NCBI RefSeq assembly: GCF_900044055.2
Contig: NZ_FCOX02000022.1
Coordinates: 1 to 64,000, forward strand
Origin: Caballeronia calidae
GTDB taxonomy: Bacteria > Pseudomonadota > Gammaproteobacteria > Burkholderiales > Burkholderiaceae
Reading direction: 5' to 3'
DNA: 64,000 bases
Shown here: in pieces, positions 60,762-64,000 of the stretch
Layout of the letters: each line of letters begins with the position of its first letter
Position numbering within the stretch: the first letter of the stretch is position 1
Program-made: the position numbers and the translations under genes
The notes under the pieces: generated by a model
The model's database searches: none
What the model was told of the DNA's origin: nothing
What the model saw: only the letters and a program-made list of their open reading frames with translations

Positions 60762-61548
60762 TTTTCTCACTCACGAAGAGGGCGCATCTCTTTTCGAATA
60801 TCAAAACCCGAAAACGTATGTTAGGTACAACCCCAGTCATTGTCCACGGGTTTATGGCGCTTTAATGTGTGAAACCGAGCCAAGTATGATTATATTGGGA
60901 TTTCCCCCGATTATTCATACAAACGGCATTTAAAATCGAAGAGAAATATCGCTTCCAGAAACGAGTTTCTGAAATTCGTGATTGATAAACCGTAATTCGT
61001 CGGTGCGCAAACACACCTTCGGCTGCGGTTTTATCGAGTGTCGGTACGTTCTGCTGTGGGAGCCGTGCTGTCAGCCCTTTTCTACCGCCAGCAAGGGTCT
61101 GAAGCCTGTTGTCTGGCAGCGAAAAAATGTCCGGAAACCGCCTGCAGGCTGAACTGGCTTTCTTCTAATAATTAGCAGGCCGATTAACAGCGATTATATG
61201 TGCGGTGCCGCGCATACAACAAGGTGCGCTGTGATAATTTTCGATCTGGTCAAATGGCCCGCATACTCGACGGATTTTCAAAAGCGCGCAAATGAGCGGG
61301 CGCTTGCGCTGAAAGGTTCGTTAAACAACAAAAATCGTCTGGTGGTATTTCTCTTTTTTTGAGTCGTGTGTTTCAATACGACTGCAATGCCGGGGCGGGA
61401 TTTTAACGGCTCCGAATGGCAGCTCAGAAGTCATCAATACAAATATTGGGTTTGCGCTTTTCTTGAAAGGCGCGCTGCTGGTGTTTCGATCCGCATCCGG
61501 TGTGCTCTTCGCGCGCCGGTCCCATAAGAGCCAGTAACGAGACGTTCC
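60762..61548. promoter_or_regulatory. Long AT-rich divergent control region of the polysaccharide locus
   Basis: 787 bases between the WecA-like gene (minus) and BY-kinase gene (plus). It is AT-rich against high-GC neighbours, as in regions silenced by H-NS-like proteins. CAGAAAC-GA-GTTTCTG at 60956-60971 is a 7-bp inverted repeat that could be an operator. On the minus strand, GGCGGTAG at 61082-61089 equals the core of the ops element recognised by RfaH, about 320 bases before the WecA-like start. No gene is evident. Confidence 0.5.
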
Positions 61549-63789
61549 ATGAAAGTTAAAAATCAGGCGTCAGTCTTAACGGCCGAGACCGACAACGAGA
61601 TCGAGCTCACCTCGATCCTCGAAACGCTAGGCCGCCACTGGAAGATGATCGCGGCGACCGTGGCGATCGTTTTCAGCCTCGGGGTGGTGTACGCATTCTT
61701 CTCATCGCCCATCTATCAGGCCGGCATGCTCGTCAAGGTCGACGAATCGACCGCCGCGCCGCAGGGCGATCCGCGCGACATGGTGAGGACGGCCGCGTCG
61801 ATGTTCGATCAGCGGGCGACGGCCGAAGGCGAGATCCAGGTCATGGGCTCGAAGTTCGTGCTCGGCCCCGTCGTCGATGCGCTCAAGCTCTATATCCAGG
61901 CCGCGCCGCATCGCTTCCCGATCGTCGGCGGCATGATCGCGCGCATGAGCGACGAAACGTCCACGCCGGGCCTCTTCGGCCGCGGCGGCTACGCGTGGGG
62001 CGCCGAATCGATCGACGTCTCCGCGTTCGACGTGCCGCGCAAATACGAAGGCAAGGAATACACGCTCCGCTATCTCGGCAACGGCCAGTATCAGGTGCGC
62101 GGCCCGGGCGTCGAGACGGGCGTCGGCGGCCAGATCGGCGCCGTGCAGCGCTTCGATACCGATGCGGGCCCGATCTCGCTGCTCGTGAGCTTCATCCACG
62201 GCGAGAAGGGCGTCGAGTTCGATCTCACGCGCAACTCGCGCACGTACGCCATCGACCGGCTGCAGAACTCGCTGCTGATCGCCGAGCAGGGCAACAAGTC
62301 CGGCGTGATCAGCACGACGCTCGAAGGCAAGGACCCGGTGCTCGTGGCGGCGACGATCAACGAACTGTCGCGCATGTACGTCAAGCAGAACGCCGATCGC
62401 CGCGGGATCAACGCCGAGAAGTCGCTCGAGTATCTGGAGCAGCAGCTTCCGGACGCCAAGCGTCAGATGGAAACGGCGGAGGACAATTACAACGCCTACC
62501 GTAACAGCCGCACGCTGTTCAACCCGGACGAGGAAGGCCGCATCGTCATGCAGCAGGCCTCCCAGGCGGATGCCCAGTTGCTCGACCTCAAGCGTCGTCG
62601 TTCGGACCTGGCGATCCACTTTTCGGCGGCGCACCCGAGCGTCGTGGTGATCGACCAGCAGATCGCGGCGACCGAGAAGTACATCAACGACCTCGCGGCG
62701 CGCGTCAAGGCGATGCCGGCGGCCGAGCAGGGCGCGCTTCGCCTGCAGCGCGACGTGCGCGTGACGACCGACGTCTATTCGGCTCTGCGCAACAACATCG
62801 AGACGATGCGTCTCATCAAGGCTGGCCGCGTGCCGACCGTGGAACTGCTCGACCGCGCCGAAGTGCCCGAGCGTCCCGTCAAGCCGGTCAAGGCGCTGGT
62901 GCTCGTGATGGCGGCCGGCATCGGCCTCTTCCTCGGCATCGTGCTGGCCTTCGCTCGCGATTTCCTGTTCAAGGGCGTGCTCGATCCGAAGGAACTGGAA
63001 TCGAAGACGGGTCTTTCGGTATTCGCGACCATTCCGGACAGCGAGCGCCAGAAGGAGCTGGCGAAGCGCATCGCCGACAAGGCACCGGAGCAGCTCGCGC
63101 TCGCCTCGCGTTATCCGACCGACCCGGCCGTGGAAGGGCTGCGCATGATGCGCTCGTCCCTGCACCACGCGCTGATGGACGCGCCGAACAACGTCGTGAT
63201 GCTGGCCGGCCCGCTGCCGGGCATCGGCAAGTCGTTCGTGTCGGCGAACCTGGCGACCCTGCTGGCGGCCGGCGGCAAGCGCGTGCTGCTCGTCGATTGC
63301 GACCTGCGCCGCGGCCACCTGAACCAGTACTTCGGCCTGCCGCGCGGCAAGGGGCTCGTGGATATCGTCAACGGCTCCAGCACGCTCGAAGAGACCGTGC
63401 ACCGCTCGGTGCTGAACAACCTCGACTTCGTGCAAGCCGGCTTCTATCCGCCGGACCCGGCCGAGCTGCTGCTGTCGAACGCGTTCACGGAATCGGTGAA
63501 CCGTGCATCGGAGGACTACGACATCGTGCTGCTCGACGCACCGGCGATCCTGGCGGTGTCCGACACGGCGATCATGGCGCCCGTCGCGGGCTCGATCTTC
63601 CTCGTCGCGCGTTATGGGGATACGCGCTCCGGGGAAATCTCGGAGTCCGTGAAGCGGCTGGAACAGTCGGGCGCGAGCGTCACCGGCGTGCTGCTCAACG
63701 GCTTCAAGGTGCATTACGGCAACTACGCCCAGGCGCGTCAGTACGGGGGCTACGCCTACGCTGCCTACAAGGCCGACAAGGAAGACTAG
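61549..63789 (+). CDS. Polysaccharide co-polymerase with BY-kinase domain (Wzc/BceF-like)
   Basis: A 746-residue inner-membrane protein controlling chain length and export of an exopolysaccharide. A Wzz domain has a first helix near residues 33-50 (MIAATVAIVFSLGVVYAFF), a periplasmic coiled-coil part, and a second helix near 445-465 (VLVMAAGIGLFLGIVLAFAR). The tyrosine kinase domain has Walker A GPLPGIGKSF at 554-563, Walker A' LLVDCDLRRGH and Walker B IVLLDAPAIL. The C-terminal tail has six tyrosines between 723 and 740 for autophosphorylation. No Wza-like gene is seen here. Confidence 0.93.
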   Translation: MKVKNQASVLTAETDNEIELTSILETLGRHWKMIAATVAIVFSLGVVYAFFSSPIYQAGMLVKVDESTAAPQGDPRDMVRTAASMFDQRATAEGEIQVMGSKFVLGPVVDALKLYIQAAPHRFPIVGGMIARMSDETSTPGLFGRGGYAWGAESIDVSAFDVPRKYEGKEYTLRYLGNGQYQVRGPGVETGVGGQIGAVQRFDTDAGPISLLVSFIHGEKGVEFDLTRNSRTYAIDRLQNSLLIAEQGNKSGVISTTLEGKDPVLVAATINELSRMYVKQNADRRGINAEKSLEYLEQQLPDAKRQMETAEDNYNAYRNSRTLFNPDEEGRIVMQQASQADAQLLDLKRRRSDLAIHFSAAHPSVVVIDQQIAATEKYINDLAARVKAMPAAEQGALRLQRDVRVTTDVYSALRNNIETMRLIKAGRVPTVELLDRAEVPERPVKPVKALVLVMAAGIGLFLGIVLAFARDFLFKGVLDPKELESKTGLSVFATIPDSERQKELAKRIADKAPEQLALASRYPTDPAVEGLRMMRSSLHHALMDAPNNVVMLAGPLPGIGKSFVSANLATLLAAGGKRVLLVDCDLRRGHLNQYFGLPRGKGLVDIVNGSSTLEETVHRSVLNNLDFVQAGFYPPDPAELLLSNAFTESVNRASEDYDIVLLDAPAILAVSDTAIMAPVAGSIFLVARYGDTRSGEISESVKRLEQSGASVTGVLLNGFKVHYGNYAQARQYGGYAYAAYKADKED

Positions 63790-63889
63790 AGGCTGACTCA
63801 TCGGGCATCCGCTCCTGTTGGACTCTGAATCAAAAAGTACTACTAATCAAACCAAACGTCCTGAGTGTGTAAAACGAGGAGAAGTGAAT

Positions 63890-64000
63890 ATGTTCTCGCC
63901 GCATGAGTTGAAACTCGGCATTGTGGGTCTGGGCTACGTGGGCCTGCCGCTCGCCGTGGAATTTGGCAAGCGCCATCCTGTCGTCGGATTCGATATCAAC
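63890..64000 (+). CDS. Nucleotide-sugar dehydrogenase, TviB/WbpO-like (partial)
   Basis: The window ends 37 codons into a gene that starts MFSPHELKLGIVGLGYVGLP and continues LAVEFGKRHPVVGFDIN. GLGYVGLP is the NAD-binding motif of UDP-sugar 6-dehydrogenases; FGKRHPVVGFDIN resembles the TviB/WbpO group that makes UDP-HexNAc uronic acid. GAGGAGAAGTG precedes the ATG. Only the cofactor domain start is visible, so HexNAc versus Glc specificity is a judgement. Confidence 0.82.
   Translation, partial: MFSPHELKLGIVGLGYVGLPLAVEFGKRHPVVGFDIN

Noticed and set aside
1..64000. Insertion sequences, integrases, tRNA or rRNA genes
   Set aside because: I looked for transposase or integrase motifs, terminal repeats and cloverleaf sequences by eye and found none I could support. 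A tRNAscan and ISfinder search would settle it.

Overview
The window looks like part of a secondary chromosome (chromid) or megaplasmid of a Burkholderiaceae member, most like Paraburkholderia or Caballeronia. The evidence is the high GC content, AcnD/PrpF-type propionate genes, a BktB-like thiolase, a porin fragment of the Burkholderia type, and a ParA-ParB-Rep replication and partition locus at 44.2-48.4 kb. I could run no database searches, so family calls rest on motifs, protein length and context. No tRNA, rRNA, CRISPR array or intact insertion sequence was seen.

Region by region. 1-4.2 kb is the end of a 2-methylcitrate operon (prpC end, acnD, prpF). 4.3-4.9 kb holds two small unknown genes. 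5.2-12.5 kb is a short-chain acyl-CoA oxidation operon (acyl-CoA dehydrogenase, ETF-quinone oxidoreductase, thiolase, 3-hydroxyacyl-CoA dehydrogenase) beside an AraC-type regulator and a Rieske protein. 12.7-13.6 kb is a scar where a broken oxidoreductase gene abuts a broken porin gene. 13.6-16.7 kb is a glycerol locus (glpD, truncated glpK, glpR). 16.7-18.7 kb has a methyltransferase and a DMT exporter. 18.7-25.9 kb is a sugar/sugar-acid locus: arabonate-type dehydratase, ABC importer, GntR regulator and a glycosidase-like lipoprotein.

26.0-34.9 kb is a ten-gene minus-strand operon for aromatic breakdown. It encodes an outer-membrane channel, an exported FAD dehydrogenase of the ketosteroid-dehydrogenase type, a cytochrome c, a SnoaL-like protein, both subunits of a HapCD-type hydroquinone dioxygenase, an aldehyde dehydrogenase, maleylacetate reductase, an intradiol dioxygenase and a Rieske ferredoxin. 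An AraC regulator is divergent, followed by a LysR regulator. The likely flow is hydroquinone to 4-hydroxymuconic semialdehyde to maleylacetate to 3-oxoadipate. The exported dehydrogenase plus cytochrome could produce the ring substrate in the periplasm. 37.0-41.9 kb has an AEC transporter behind a long hairpin, a catalase-related/cytochrome c/exported-protein group and small hypothetical genes.

42.1-48.4 kb is the replication and partition region: about 1.1 kb without genes, a tandem array of about 183-bp units each carrying two EcoRI-centred palindromes (a candidate centromere), parB, parA, an iteron-containing origin and rep. 48.4-53.1 kb holds an MFS transporter, a small lipoprotein, a Tat-exported phospholipase C and a Nudix protein. 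From 53.3 kb to the end is an exopolysaccharide locus: two paralogous one-helix small proteins, a GINT1-like protein, a GT4 glycosyltransferase, an AsnB-like amidotransferase, a WecA-like initiating transferase, a BY-kinase/chain-length protein and the start of a UDP-sugar dehydrogenase. The best candidates for undescribed biology are the palindrome array, the exported dehydrogenase coupled to ring cleavage, and the small-protein pair at the head of the polysaccharide locus.
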